Shown: positions 52,409-61,491 of the stretch, piece by piece
Position numbering within the stretch: position 1 is the stretch's first letter
Layout: the number at the start of each line of letters is the position of its first letter
Assembly: GCA_026645935.1 (NCBI GenBank)
Contig: JAPKMP010000013.1
Span: 82,006 to 146,005 of the forward strand
Reading direction: 5' to 3'
DNA from: Candidatus Villigracilaceae bacterium
GTDB taxonomy: Bacteria; Chloroflexota; Anaerolineae; Anaerolineales; Villigracilaceae
DNA length: 64,000 nt
Position numbers and translations under genes: made by a program
Notes under the pieces: model-generated
What the model was told of the DNA's origin: nothing
Database searches by the model: none
Seen by the model: the letters and a program-made list of their open reading frames with translations, nothing else

Positions 52409-54583
52409 ATGAACACGACCATGAACCACAACACGCACGACCATTCGAATCACGAAGAAGAATCCATGATGGATCACTCCATGGAAAATATGGATCATTC
52501 CATGCGCGAAGGGATGGACCATTCTCAACGCGCAGGTCACAACATGCCCGCCAACATGGACCATTCCGCCCATGCGGGACACAACATGTCTGGCGCGATG
52601 GATCACTCCACGCACGGCGCCGACCACAGCGGACACGAGCAGATGTTCCGCGTCCGCTTCTTGTGGAGTTTGCTGTTGAGCATCCCTGTGCTTGCCTACA
52701 GCGAAATGATCCAAATGTGGCTCGGCTTCATGCCGCCCATGTTCCCCTTCGCCGAATGGATTCCCTTCGTCTTCTCCATGGTCATCTTCGCCTATGGCGG
52801 CATTCCCTTCCTGCAAATGGCAGGGCCTGAATTGAAGGAACGCAAGCCCGGCATGATGACCCTCATCTCGCTGGCGATCTCCGTCGCATTCATATACAGC
52901 GTCGCCGCTGAATTCGTTGACCTGGGCGAAGGCTTCTTCTGGGAACTGGTAACTCTCATTGACATCATGCTGCTCGGTCACTGGCTCGAAATGCGCTCGG
53001 TGCGTCAAGCCTCCGGCGCGTTGAATGAACTCGCCAAACTCATGCCCGATACCGCAGAGCGCATCATCAAAGGCAGCACCACCGAAACCGTCTCGGTCTC
53101 CGACCTCAAACACGGCGACCTGATCCTAGTCCGCCCCGGCACGAGCGTGCCCGCCGATGGCGAAGTGGTCGGCGGCTTCTCAGATGTCAGCGAAGCGATG
53201 ATCACTGGCGAGTCCAAACCCGTCCACAAACACAAAGGCGAGAAGGTCATCGCAGGCACGCTCAACGGCGATGGAAGTCTGCGCGTGAAGGTCACTGCCA
53301 CCGGCGACGAAACTGCATTGGCTGGCATCATGCGCCTCGTTGAACAGGCACAGCAATCCAAATCCAAAACCCAAGTCCTTGCCGATAAAGCTGCGGGCTG
53401 GCTGTTCTACATCGCGCTCGCCTCCGCCATCCTCACCGCCATTGCATGGACCATTGCCGACACCTTCAACATTGAAGTGCTCAATCGCGTTGTCACTGTG
53501 TTGGTCATTGCTTGTCCGCACGCGCTCGGTCTCGCCGTTCCGCTTGTCGTTGCCATCACCACCGCCATGGGCGCCAAGAACGGCATCCTCGTCCGCAATC
53601 GCCTCGCCCTCGAAGCTGCCCGTGAGATCGACGTGGTCATCTTCGACAAGACCGGCACGCTTACACAAGGTCAATTCGGGGTCGTGGATATGGTGGCCGC
53701 GGATGGCTGGGACGACGACCAATCCTTGGCACTCGCCGCTGCGCTGGAAGCTGACTCCGAGCATCTCATCGCCCAATCCATCCGCCGCCTCGCACGTGAC
53801 CGGAAACTGGTCATTCCACCCGTGAGCAATTTCTCCGCCTTGAAAGGGCGCGGCGTGCAAGCCGACTTTGAAAATGAAACGTATTACATCGGCGGTCCAC
53901 GCCTGCTCGAACTGCTCTCGCTGAAACCGCAAGCCGCCATCGCGGACTTTACAAACAATGCCAACGCCAAATCGCAATCGGTCGTGTACCTGACGGCGCA
54001 AAAGACCATCCTCGCCGCCATCGCCATCGCAGACGTGGTCCGCGCCGAGAGCAAACAAGCCGTGGACGAGTTGAAACGTATGGGCATCGAAGTTGCCATG
54101 TTGACAGGAGATAGTCAAGCCGTTGCCAAAGCAGTGGCGTACGAGTTGGGCATCAAACGCGTCTTTGCCGAAGTGCTGCCCGAACACAAAGACCAGAAGG
54201 TCGCTGAATTACAGAGCCTTGGCAAACGGGTAGCCATGGTCGGCGACGGCGTCAACGACGCACCCGCCCTCACCCGCGCCGATGTGGGTATCGCCATCGG
54301 CGGCGGCACGGATGTCGCAATCGAATCGGCAGGCTTGATCCTGGTCAACAGCAATCCGCTCGATGTGGTCAAGATCTTCAAACTCAGCCGCGCCAGTTAC
54401 CGCAAGATGATCCAGAACCTGTGGTGGGCGGCGGGCTACAACATCGTCGCCATTCCGCTGGCGGCAGGCGTCCTTGTCAACTGGGGCATCCTGCTCTCGC
54501 CCGCAGTCGGAGCCGTGCTCATGTCGGTCAGCACAATTGTGGTCGCCATCAACGCCCAATTATTGAGAAGGACTGGGCTTTAG
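52409..54583 (+). CDS. copB: P1B-type heavy-metal ATPase, CopB-like (CPH motif)
   Basis: 724-residue copper or silver exporter. The cytoplasmic N-terminus (1-75) is a His- and Met-rich metal-binding segment with repeats of MDHS and GHNM instead of a CxxC domain. The transmembrane metal site is CPHALG (Cys369, His371), the mark of CopB-type P1B-3 pumps. The phosphorylation site is DKTGT (Asp413), the TGE loop is ITGES, and the hinge is GDGVND (612-617). It exports metal using ATP. It lies 40 bases after the membrane protein gene and ends in a terminator. Induction by copper is likely, but no CopY or CueR gene is nearby. Confidence 0.93.
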   Translation: MNTTMNHNTHDHSNHEEESMMDHSMENMDHSMREGMDHSQRAGHNMPANMDHSAHAGHNMSGAMDHSTHGADHSGHEQMFRVRFLWSLLLSIPVLAYSEMIQMWLGFMPPMFPFAEWIPFVFSMVIFAYGGIPFLQMAGPELKERKPGMMTLISLAISVAFIYSVAAEFVDLGEGFFWELVTLIDIMLLGHWLEMRSVRQASGALNELAKLMPDTAERIIKGSTTETVSVSDLKHGDLILVRPGTSVPADGEVVGGFSDVSEAMITGESKPVHKHKGEKVIAGTLNGDGSLRVKVTATGDETALAGIMRLVEQAQQSKSKTQVLADKAAGWLFYIALASAILTAIAWTIADTFNIEVLNRVVTVLVIACPHALGLAVPLVVAITTAMGAKNGILVRNRLALEAAREIDVVIFDKTGTLTQGQFGVVDMVAADGWDDDQSLALAAALEADSEHLIAQSIRRLARDRKLVIPPVSNFSALKGRGVQADFENETYYIGGPRLLELLSLKPQAAIADFTNNANAKSQSVVYLTAQKTILAAIAIADVVRAESKQAVDELKRMGIEVAMLTGDSQAVAKAVAYELGIKRVFAEVLPEHKDQKVAELQSLGKRVAMVGDGVNDAPALTRADVGIAIGGGTDVAIESAGLILVNSNPLDVVKIFKLSRASYRKMIQNLWWAAGYNIVAIPLAAGVLVNWGILLSPAVGAVLMSVSTIVVAINAQLLRRTGL

Positions 54584-54626
54584 ATCAAAAAGAGCTTCAG
54601 GATTTTTCCTGAAGTTCTTTTTGATC
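54583..54626 (+). terminator. Rho-independent terminator of the copB-like gene
   Basis: A 20-base stem (54583-54602 with 54607-54626, one G-T pair) around a TTTT loop, beginning at the last base of the stop codon. The right arm contains TTCTTTTTGATC, so the T-tract lies inside the stem, and it would work on both strands. Confidence 0.85.
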
Positions 54627-54706
54627 ACAGAAGTCAGTAAAAAGATGAGAGCAGAATGGTGGTGAAATCGTAGTTCGGCTGTAGTGAACAGCTTCTAATG
54701 AAAAAG

Positions 54707-54756
54707 ATAACGCTTTGATAACCCCGTAAAAGGCAATGGGGTTATCAAAGCGTTAT
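54707..54756. terminator. 19-bp perfect hairpin
   Basis: ATAACGCTTTGATAACCCC (54707-54725) pairs exactly with 54738-54756 around a 12-base loop. It lies between convergent transcripts, without a T-tract. Confidence 0.6.
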
Positions 54757-54859
54757 TGACATTAAATAAGCACTTCCCGATGTAGGTGACCGGGAAGTGC
54801 GGCATGATCTTTTATAGGAACAGGGTGTGGTATGTATTAAATGTGGTTCAACGTGGGGC

Positions 54860-54930
54860 GAAATTTATACCCGTATACCAGATATGTACCCCGTTGGATG
54901 TATCGTTTTGACTTTGTGATAAGAGATTTG
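54860..54930 (+). repeat. Three-copy intergenic element, copy B
   Basis: Nearly identical to copy C over 38 bases (AATTTATACCCGTATACCAG, ATATGTACCCCG) and related to copy A. Internally it carries TATACC twice at a 9-base period (TATACCCG, TATACCAG). A hairpin with GGCATGATCTTTTAT lies 60 bases upstream. Confidence 0.75.
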
Positions 54931-54968
54931 AGAAGATTGAGTAAACTCTTTCATTATGGTTGCTCCAC

Positions 54969-54983
54969 CAAGTTGTCAACTTG
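54969..54983. repeat. Palindromic repeat, degenerate copy 2
   Basis: CAAGTTGTCAACTTG, the core of the GTAGCGCAAGTT repeat, followed by AGGTAGCC. It lies 11 bases after the dprA-like stop codon. Confidence 0.5.
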
Positions 54984-54994
54984 AGGTAGCCAAA

Positions 54995-55960
54995 TTAAAA
55001 CAAACTCGGTTGTGTTGGTTGTGATGGCAGTATGTCCGTTTTTTCCTTCAACCATTCGGGCAGTTTCACAGGCTTATCCTTGAATGGATGCGGGAACGCC
55101 AGCGCGCCTTTTTGCAGAAGCAATTTATTTCCCTCGGGCATTTGGTCATTTTCCAAAACAAAAACAGGAACCCAATTATTCTTCAATGTTTCGGTTGCGC
55201 CTGCCCATGTGCCGCCCGTCTCTGCATCGGACGCAACGACGATGGCATAATCAGCGAGACAGTAGATCAGACGATTGCGACCCATTGCCGCGCCAACGGA
55301 GAATCCTGCGTTTGGACTATACGGTGTGACGAGGCACAAATCTCCACGACTCAACGCTTCTTTCCGACTTTTGACCTGCTTCTCCAAACTATCTGCCAGC
55401 ACACTGACGGCTGTTCCGCGTGCCTCGAGCGCAGACTCCATGCTGAGCGTATCCACGCCTCTTGCTCCGCCCGAATACAACACCTGTCCTGAAAGTCCAC
55501 ACGCATTGCCGACAAACTTTGCGCATTCCTGTCCTGCTTCATCCAGATGACGTGAGCCAACGACTGCAATGCCAGGCTGACCAAGCAATGCTTTTTCTCC
55601 TGCGTAGAACAACACAGCGGGAGCTGAGTCTTTCAAGCGCTGGCGATATTTTTCGGGGTAGTCTGAGTCGGCGCGGGTGAGGGGGGAGATGCCTAGGGAG
55701 GAGAGACGGGAAAGGTTGGGTTGGATGTCGCGAGATATAAGATACGAGATACGGGTTGCGAGTTGTTCATCGAGGTCAAGTTTGAGGCGGAGATCATGTT
55801 CGGGTTGTTGAAGCAGGTCGGAAGGTCGGAGCGAGGCGGCTTGCATCTTCCGCACGAGGGGATTCCATTCGCGCAGAGTCAATGGTTTGACGGAGTCGTT
55901 ATCCAATCCAAGTTGGGAGCAGAGGAGTAGGAGGGTGAGGGAGTCGGAGGAAAGTGACAT
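54995..55960 (-). CDS. dprA: DprA-like DNA-processing protein
   Basis: 321-residue protein with the DprA/Smf Rossmann domain: PAVLFYAGEKALLGQPGIAV, VVGSRHLDEAG, YSGGARGVDTLSMESAL and AAMGRNRLIYCLADYAIVV. Classical DprA binds incoming single-stranded DNA and loads RecA. The N-terminal third is divergent and the C-terminal winged-helix domain of classical DprA is absent; a short Pro-rich tail replaces it. It is the last gene of a four-gene operon behind the RecQ-PRTase fusion, 48 bases downstream of that gene's stop with a palindromic repeat between. Its role could lie in transformation, recombination or defence. Confidence 0.85.
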   Translation of the reverse strand: MSLSSDSLTLLLLCSQLGLDNDSVKPLTLREWNPLVRKMQAASLRPSDLLQQPEHDLRLKLDLDEQLATRISYLISRDIQPNLSRLSSLGISPLTRADSDYPEKYRQRLKDSAPAVLFYAGEKALLGQPGIAVVGSRHLDEAGQECAKFVGNACGLSGQVLYSGGARGVDTLSMESALEARGTAVSVLADSLEKQVKSRKEALSRGDLCLVTPYSPNAGFSVGAAMGRNRLIYCLADYAIVVASDAETGGTWAGATETLKNNWVPVFVLENDQMPEGNKLLLQKGALAFPHPFKDKPVKLPEWLKEKTDILPSQPTQPSLF

Positions 55961-55986
55961 GGGTCAAGTTTCAGGTATTGCATGTG

Positions 55987-56012
55987 TGGCGCAAGTTGGC
56001 AGCTTGCGTTAC
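55987..56012. repeat. Palindromic repeat, degenerate copy 3
   Basis: GTGGCGCAAGTT, GGC, AGCTTGCGTTAC: the GTAGCGCAAGTT repeat with three changes. It overlaps the stop codon of the RecQ fusion gene and fills the gap to dprA, so it may form an intercistronic RNA hairpin. Confidence 0.6.
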
Positions 56013-59000
56013 GCGTCGGCGTGAATGGTACGAGTCAGGGTTAGAGCGTTGATGTTTGCTGCGCCATGTTTGCGAAGCAACCGGGTGATTTCTTCGAGAG
56101 TCGCGCCTGAATCAAAGAGGTCATCTACAAGCAGAACACGCTTGCCATTTATATCATTATTCACGGCGAACGCGCCCGCGACGTTGTCGCGTTTTTGCGG
56201 GAGGGTGTGCATTTCCTTTTGCGGCTGGGTCTGGCGCGTTTTGATGACGCAGGTTTGCATGGGCTTGTTGATGGATTGCGATACCGCTTTGCAAAATTCA
56301 TGCACGGGGCTGAACTCACGTTGTGTGGAGGATGGCACGGGGATGATGATGTCGAACTGACTCATTTCAGGATGCGCGGCGAATAGTTTGCGCGTGTGCT
56401 CGACGAGTCTGGGGAGAACCGATGCGTCTGATTCATATTTAAGACGATAGACGAGATCGCCAATGCTGCTACGGTTCCAGTCTGCACCCTTGTAGGAACT
56501 GTGAAAGTCAAGGGCGAAACCTGCCTGCCAGTTGCCTTTGAGCGGGCGAGGGTGGGAGGAGGAGAGGTAGGATGAGATGGGGTCGTGTTGCGTGGGGAGT
56601 GTTTCGTGTTGCGTATTGCGTACTTCGTCCCGTGGGGATGCTTCGCGGCATTTCAAGAGAGCTGTCTTTGCCGAATCGCGGGTGTAATACATTTCGTTTT
56701 CATCTTCCAAAATCTTTGTCAGCAAATCAATGGCGAGCGAATCTCCAATATCCCCCAATGCTTTCACTGCGTACTGACGAACTTGTGGTTTTGTTTCATT
56801 TGCCAGCAAATCAAGTAAAGGTTGAACTGCTTGCGCGTTCTTGAGTTTTCCAAGAGCAGAGGCGGCTAATCTTCTCGCGTTTCCGTCTTCACTTCTTAGC
56901 GCGGCGAATAATTCAGGCAATGCGGATGATGATCTGGATTCACCAAGTTCAACGATATGATGGATTGCAGATCTGGGGTCGTGTGATTCAGATGAGACTT
57001 CCGAAGCGCCAAAGAACGGCGAGACTTCGGAAGTCTGGGAATGTGCTGACAAGACACAGCGTATCATTTCATAGGTGATTTCATCGGGAAGAATACTTTT
57101 GATGGGAAAGAGGAATTGAGTCGAGCCAACTTTTTGGATCGCGGCTTTGATTTTTTCCCGTGTTTCCTTTTCGATGACTTTGTCCACATTAAGTTTTCCC
57201 GCTTCGATGAGTTTGGCGCAGTGACCGTAAATGGTCATCAATTTAAGTTCGCGTTGACGCGCAACTTGTTCGGGTGTCAGACCTTCGTTGATGAGTTGCG
57301 CCGTGTATTCCACCGTGCCGCCCGCCTGCATTTGGGCTTTCTTCTTTTCGATCTTATGTTTGGAAAATCCCTGCGGGAGTTTGAGCGGAATGGAAGACTT
57401 TTGTTGGATGGTGTTTTCACCCTTCGGTGTCAGTTTGATGACGGGATATTCGCCGCCGACAACCTTGAAGTATCCCAGTGAAACAACTTCAAGGATCATC
57501 TTTTCGATATCCTTTTGTTTCAGCACAGCGAGTTTGCCATAATAGGTATTTTTGTCGTAATGGAATTGCTGAATATCCTGTGCTTTGGAGCCTTTGAGGA
57601 TTTGGGCAAGTTTTGTACGCCCCACCATTCGTGTTCCTTGCCTACGGACAGTATCCAAAATGATGAGCGCGGCGCGTTCGATAAGATCCATCTGTGATAC
57701 ATCACTGATGGTTTCACTAGTCGTTTGGGCAGGCAGGGATTTCCGTGTTTCGCAGTTGTCACAACACACAGGTGCATCTGCACTGCCATGATCGCCGAAG
57801 TGTTTGAGCACGATCTCTCGGCGACAGGAATTGGTCTCAGCGTAGTGGATCATGTGGTCGAGTTGTTCGGTGCGGTGGCGGATGTGTTCCCTGCTTCGCG
57901 CTGCGGCGTTTTCGACCTCTTTTTGATTCCACGTTTGGCGTTTGAGCGACATGCGATACCCGTCGTCGCCAAGATGTTCGAGCGCGCCGACGCGTTCGAG
58001 TTCGGCAAGTCCCACCTTGATCTTGACAGGGTGTAATTCGGTGCGGCGCTGGAAGTCTTCGGTGGTGAGCCAGACTTCGTCGTTGGAGTTTCCCAACACT
58101 CGATATAGCGATTGCAATTCGTTGGAAGTAACCACGCTGTTCTGGATGAAAAATTCCTGCAAAGCGCGGTCTTGTGGATCGTACAACAGCACGGCTCTGG
58201 CAGGATGCCCGTCGCGTCCCGCGCGACCCGCTTCCTGATAATACGCTTCGAGCGAGCCAGGCACGGAATAATGAATCACCTGCCTCACGTCGGCGCGGTC
58301 AATGCCCATGCCAAAGGCGTTGGTCGCCACGATGACGGGGGTTACTCCACTGATAAAGCGTTCTTGAATTCGTGCGCGGTCTTCGGGAATGAGTCCTGCA
58401 TGATAATGCTCGGCTTGTAGTTTGCAGATGATGCGGACGAACTCAGCGACTTCCTCCGCATCGCGGCGGGTGCCTGTGTAGATGATGGATGAGCCGTTTG
58501 AAATTTGAGAAATTGAAGAATCAAATAGTTCACTCAACGCGCGGAATTTTGCTTCAGTATCTGCTGTGTATTTCACTTCGAGCGTCAGGTTGGGGCGGTT
58601 GAATCCTGTCACAATGCGTGTTGTTGTTTCGGGCAGATCGAGCAGACGGACGACGTCGCTTTGGACTTTGGGCGTGGCGGTGGCGGTAAGGGCGACGGTG
58701 AGAGGATTTCCAAGTTTGCGGCGCGCTTCGGCGATGTGAAGATAGTCGGGGCGGAAGTCGTGCCCCCACTCCGAGATGCAGTGCGCTTCGTCAATGGCAA
58801 GCAGGCTCAAAGTCTGATTTTGAAGCGAGTGGAGGAAGGTCACACTACGGAGGCGTTCAGGCGCAACGTAAACGAGTCGATATTTTCCTTGCGATAAAAG
58901 AGTCAGCCTTTGATTTTGTTCTGCTGTTGGAATTGCACTGTTGATGAACGTGGCGGGAATCCCTTTGCGGTTGAGCGCGTCCACTTGGTCTTTCATCAAT

Positions 59001-59203
59001 GCGATGAGCGGCGAGATGACGAGTGTCAGACCTTCGAGTTGCAGCGCGGCAAATTGATAGATAAGCGATTTGCCCGCGCCTGTGGGCATGATGGCGAGCG
59101 TGTGTTGTTTGTTGAAGAGAGATAGAATGGCTTCTTCCTGTCCCGCGCGGAAGGACTTGAAGCCGAAGTGGGTGTGGAGGGAGGATGAAAGGTTAGGGAA
59201 CAT
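56009..59203 (-). CDS. recQ: RecQ helicase fused to HEAT repeats and a ComF-like phosphoribosyltransferase
   Basis: 1064 residues, far longer than ordinary RecQ (about 600). Helicase domain (1-350): Walker A TGAGKS at 41-46, DEAH at 138-141 (AIDEAHCISEWGHDFRPDY), and motif VI QEAGRAGRDG. A zinc-binding region with several Cys (NSCRREIVLKHFG, then CCDNCE) and a winged-helix RQC part follow. A helix-turn-helix near 625-670 (TVEYTAQLINEGLTPEQVAR) comes next. HEAT repeats cover about 770-870. A variable linker precedes a C-terminal ComF-type PRTase (about 905-1064) with PRPP-binding motif VDDLFDSGAT at 1026-1035. It presumably unwinds DNA; whether the PRTase is catalytic or binds nucleic acid is unknown. 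It follows the TPR gene by 12 bases. Confidence 0.92.
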   Translation of the reverse strand: MFPNLSSSLHTHFGFKSFRAGQEEAILSLFNKQHTLAIMPTGAGKSLIYQFAALQLEGLTLVISPLIALMKDQVDALNRKGIPATFINSAIPTAEQNQRLTLLSQGKYRLVYVAPERLRSVTFLHSLQNQTLSLLAIDEAHCISEWGHDFRPDYLHIAEARRKLGNPLTVALTATATPKVQSDVVRLLDLPETTTRIVTGFNRPNLTLEVKYTADTEAKFRALSELFDSSISQISNGSSIIYTGTRRDAEEVAEFVRIICKLQAEHYHAGLIPEDRARIQERFISGVTPVIVATNAFGMGIDRADVRQVIHYSVPGSLEAYYQEAGRAGRDGHPARAVLLYDPQDRALQEFFIQNSVVTSNELQSLYRVLGNSNDEVWLTTEDFQRRTELHPVKIKVGLAELERVGALEHLGDDGYRMSLKRQTWNQKEVENAAARSREHIRHRTEQLDHMIHYAETNSCRREIVLKHFGDHGSADAPVCCDNCETRKSLPAQTTSETISDVSQMDLIERAALIILDTVRRQGTRMVGRTKLAQILKGSKAQDIQQFHYDKNTYYGKLAVLKQKDIEKMILEVVSLGYFKVVGGEYPVIKLTPKGENTIQQKSSIPLKLPQGFSKHKIEKKKAQMQAGGTVEYTAQLINEGLTPEQVARQRELKLMTIYGHCAKLIEAGKLNVDKVIEKETREKIKAAIQKVGSTQFLFPIKSILPDEITYEMIRCVLSAHSQTSEVSPFFGASEVSSESHDPRSAIHHIVELGESRSSSALPELFAALRSEDGNARRLAASALGKLKNAQAVQPLLDLLANETKPQVRQYAVKALGDIGDSLAIDLLTKILEDENEMYYTRDSAKTALLKCREASPRDEVRNTQHETLPTQHDPISSYLSSSHPRPLKGNWQAGFALDFHSSYKGADWNRSSIGDLVYRLKYESDASVLPRLVEHTRKLFAAHPEMSQFDIIIPVPSSTQREFSPVHEFCKAVSQSINKPMQTCVIKTRQTQPQKEMHTLPQKRDNVAGAFAVNNDINGKRVLLVDDLFDSGATLEEITRLLRKHGAANINALTLTRTIHADA

Positions 59204-59215
59204 GGAGAACTCTTG

Positions 59216-60844
59216 CTAATTTTCCCGCTTTTTGTTTTTACGCCGCGATTTGAGAAATCCATTTTTGAGTTTTGTGAATACCTCGATCATCGCGATCCTA
59301 TCTTCATAGTCCTTCAAGGCTGGATCGTCGGGATAGCCTTCCTGCCACATTTCAAACCAAGAGACGGCTCCCTCAGGTTTATCGTCTTCGATCATAAAAT
59401 CGATTTGACATGCACACATCGCGCCGAATTCGGTGATATGCAATTCCGGTTTTTGCATCATCCTATCGAGAATGGGTTTGGCTTTTTCCAGTTCACCCGC
59501 CTGGATCGCTTTTCTAACCGCGATCACCTGCCCGAAAAAGTAATCAGGAAAGCGGGTTGGAATTTCACCCGCGATTTTCTCTGCCTCATCGTGTTTCCCT
59601 TGCATACTCAAGGCAACTGCCAGAGTGTTGAGTAACCCTGGTTCATCCTTTTGAATTTCGAGTGCCTTGCGCAGATGAGATTCGGCTTCACCACCGTTCT
59701 CTGCCCGCAGTGCGTAAACGGCTTTTTCCATGAGGTGCTGCGCGGCGGGCTTGAGAGTGGGTCTTTCTGGTGGATCGTAGGAGATTTGAAAGCCCATCAT
59801 CATGATCGGTTTCCATTTGCCTTCGAGCCACAGGTCAACCATCTCGCCCGATTTGAGAACACCGTGTTTTGACAGGATTTGCGATGCATCCAACCGCAAC
59901 GAATCGGATCCTTCCTGCCCGAGAGCAAATACCTTCAACGCATCAAGGATGGCAGGATGGGATGACATATCCGCAATCTGGAGGGCAAACTCACGACTCA
60001 TCTCATCGCCGCTTGTGAGCGCGGCAGGAATGAATTGGATAAATTCAGGATGACTATCAAAATATTCACTTACCTCTTTACGAAAAGCATCATCATTCTT
60101 TTTACGGGCGGCGTGTTCGACCGAGGATGTAAGAGTTTCAAGTGTCTTGCGAGGAATCCAGTTTTCGATGGAAAAAGCCTGCGGACAGATACGCTCATGT
60201 AAAGGCTTTTTTAGCTCTGTGAGGTTCTTGTCCGCCAGTTCAAAGTATGGCGCGAGTTTTGCGCATTTTTGCCAGTAGGATCGTGCCTTGGAATGGTTCC
60301 CTTTTCGATACTCTGCTACTGCGAACCAATGCCAGATCATTTCGTTTAGTTGATCTACTTCCTTCGCATTTTTTGCCTGCCCGAGGAGAGCCAAAACATC
60401 ATCGTCGTTCCCGATGAAACTGAGCGCTTCTGCTTTCTTGACCCAACGGTCTGCGGCTGGCGCGTTCGAATCCTTCAATTGTTTTGCGAAAACACTAGCT
60501 TTGTCTCTCTTACCCAGCATGAAGATGAAACGCGTCAAGTTGGACAAAGCGTGGATATTTTGTGGCTCTATTTCCAAGACCTTTAGACCTGTCTCAATCG
60601 CTTGCGCCAAATTCCCTTCTAGGCATTCCACCTGGCTGAGGTTGTTGAGTATGGGGACAAAGTTAGGTCTTTGCTGGAGGAGTATCTTTGCCAGCTGTCT
60701 GCAACGGGAATAATTTTCCGATTCCATCAAGAATCTTAACTCTTCGTGCTGGCAAGCAAACTCGTACCCTCTTTCTGATACGTCGCCCAATTCAACGAGA
60801 ATCTCCTCCAGACTTTTTTCCAACTGTTGAATGGTCTTTTGCAC
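59216..60844 (-). CDS. TPR-repeat protein
   Basis: 542-residue soluble protein built mainly of tetratricopeptide-like helical pairs (LAKILLQQRPNFVPILNNLS and AIETGLKVLEIEPQNIHALS near the N-terminus; EAESHLRKALEIQKDEPGLL and KHDEAEKIAGEIPTRFPDYF near the C-terminus), with a basic tail KSRRKNKKREN. The middle (about 230-340) is not clearly repetitive and may be a separate fold. It begins two bases after the stop of the 122-residue TPR gene and ends 12 bases before the RecQ fusion gene, indicating one operon. It is probably a scaffold for the DNA-processing proteins; this role is inferred from position. Confidence 0.8.
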   Translation of the reverse strand: MQKTIQQLEKSLEEILVELGDVSERGYEFACQHEELRFLMESENYSRCRQLAKILLQQRPNFVPILNNLSQVECLEGNLAQAIETGLKVLEIEPQNIHALSNLTRFIFMLGKRDKASVFAKQLKDSNAPAADRWVKKAEALSFIGNDDDVLALLGQAKNAKEVDQLNEMIWHWFAVAEYRKGNHSKARSYWQKCAKLAPYFELADKNLTELKKPLHERICPQAFSIENWIPRKTLETLTSSVEHAARKKNDDAFRKEVSEYFDSHPEFIQFIPAALTSGDEMSREFALQIADMSSHPAILDALKVFALGQEGSDSLRLDASQILSKHGVLKSGEMVDLWLEGKWKPIMMMGFQISYDPPERPTLKPAAQHLMEKAVYALRAENGGEAESHLRKALEIQKDEPGLLNTLAVALSMQGKHDEAEKIAGEIPTRFPDYFFGQVIAVRKAIQAGELEKAKPILDRMMQKPELHITEFGAMCACQIDFMIEDDKPEGAVSWFEMWQEGYPDDPALKDYEDRIAMIEVFTKLKNGFLKSRRKNKKREN

Positions 60845-60846
60845 AT

Positions 60847-61215
60847 CTAGGCGCGCTCATCGCGGGACCAGTGCTTCATAAACTGGCGGAAAGTTTGGAG
60901 CGCAAGAGCCAAGTATCCGATGGTAAGGTAAGCGCCAGCCAGCCCTAGTTGCACGTCTGCCCGATGCGGTGTGATTCCATGCAATTTGTATATGGCATGT
61001 AAATATCCATGTTGATTGTTTGTATCGAGATAAGCATTTGCTGTCAAATCAAGGATATCTGGTTGGCGAGGAAACTTGTTATCCAATTCATGTAAAAGAT
61101 TCAACGCTTGTTGTGTATTGTCTTCCAAGAGAAGCTCTTCGGCTTCAGCCAATCCCTCCCTCAATCGGCGGGGAAGGTTGATCGAATTGATTGCGGCTGA
61201 AATCTTCCTGGTCAT
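60847..61215 (-). CDS. Small TPR-like protein
   Basis: 122 residues from the ATG at 61215, which has GAGG six bases upstream; a GTG at 61227 in the same frame is less favoured. Two to three TPR-like helical pairs (LLEDNTQQALNLLHELDNKF, the DILDLTANAYLDTNNQ segment and GLAGAYLTIGYLALALQTF). It is the first gene of the TPR-TPR-RecQ/PRTase-DprA operon and may be a split-off part of the larger TPR protein downstream. Confidence 0.75.
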   Translation of the reverse strand: MTRKISAAINSINLPRRLREGLAEAEELLLEDNTQQALNLLHELDNKFPRQPDILDLTANAYLDTNNQHGYLHAIYKLHGITPHRADVQLGLAGAYLTIGYLALALQTFRQFMKHWSRDERA

Positions 61216-61395
61216 GATGAGCCTCACTTGGATACTTTCACGTCAAAAAGAAAGGAATGCTTTCAAGTATAAACCATTTGAATCTTATGCCATTTTTCTA
61301 TCTGACGCGTGCCCCCGTAAACGCGGTTTGGTCCGTGCTGGATAAATCTAGTTCAGGCAATAATTATGGCTAGTATGAGGGCGCAAATTTGTTTA

Positions 61396-61435
61396 TCGCA
61401 AGTGTTAATGCAAGAACCCATATTAACACTTGTGA
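61396..61435. promoter_or_regulatory. Operator-like dyad upstream of the Fic gene
   Basis: TCGCAAGTGTTAAT (61396-61409) and ATTAACACTTGTGA (61422-61435) are reverse complements at 13 of 14 positions, with a 12-base spacer. It ends 56 bases before the ATG at 61492 and precedes AT-rich promoter-like DNA (GATATTATGGTAAACTG). It suits a dimeric repressor, perhaps the Fic protein itself, which has a C-terminal helix-turn-helix. Confidence 0.6.
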
Positions 61436-61491
61436 TTAAAAGTGATATTATGGTAAACTGTATTCACACCACCCAACCCATAGGTATTTTT

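Larger units (their letters stand above)
54627..54994. other. Structured convergent intergenic region
   Basis: 368 bases without a gene between the copB-like and dprA-like genes. It holds a perfect 19-bp hairpin (54707-54756), a 10-bp hairpin (GCACTTCCCG, 54770-54800) followed by GGCATGATCTTTTAT, copy B of the three-copy element (54860-54930) and a CAAGTTGTCAACTTG palindrome (54969-54983). Confidence 0.65.

Noticed and set aside
53180..54187. Long open frame on the minus strand inside the copB-like gene
   Set aside because: It is the mirror of a well-supported P-type ATPase with all motifs; long antisense frames are expected in codon-biased GC-rich genes, and its translation has no recognisable domain.
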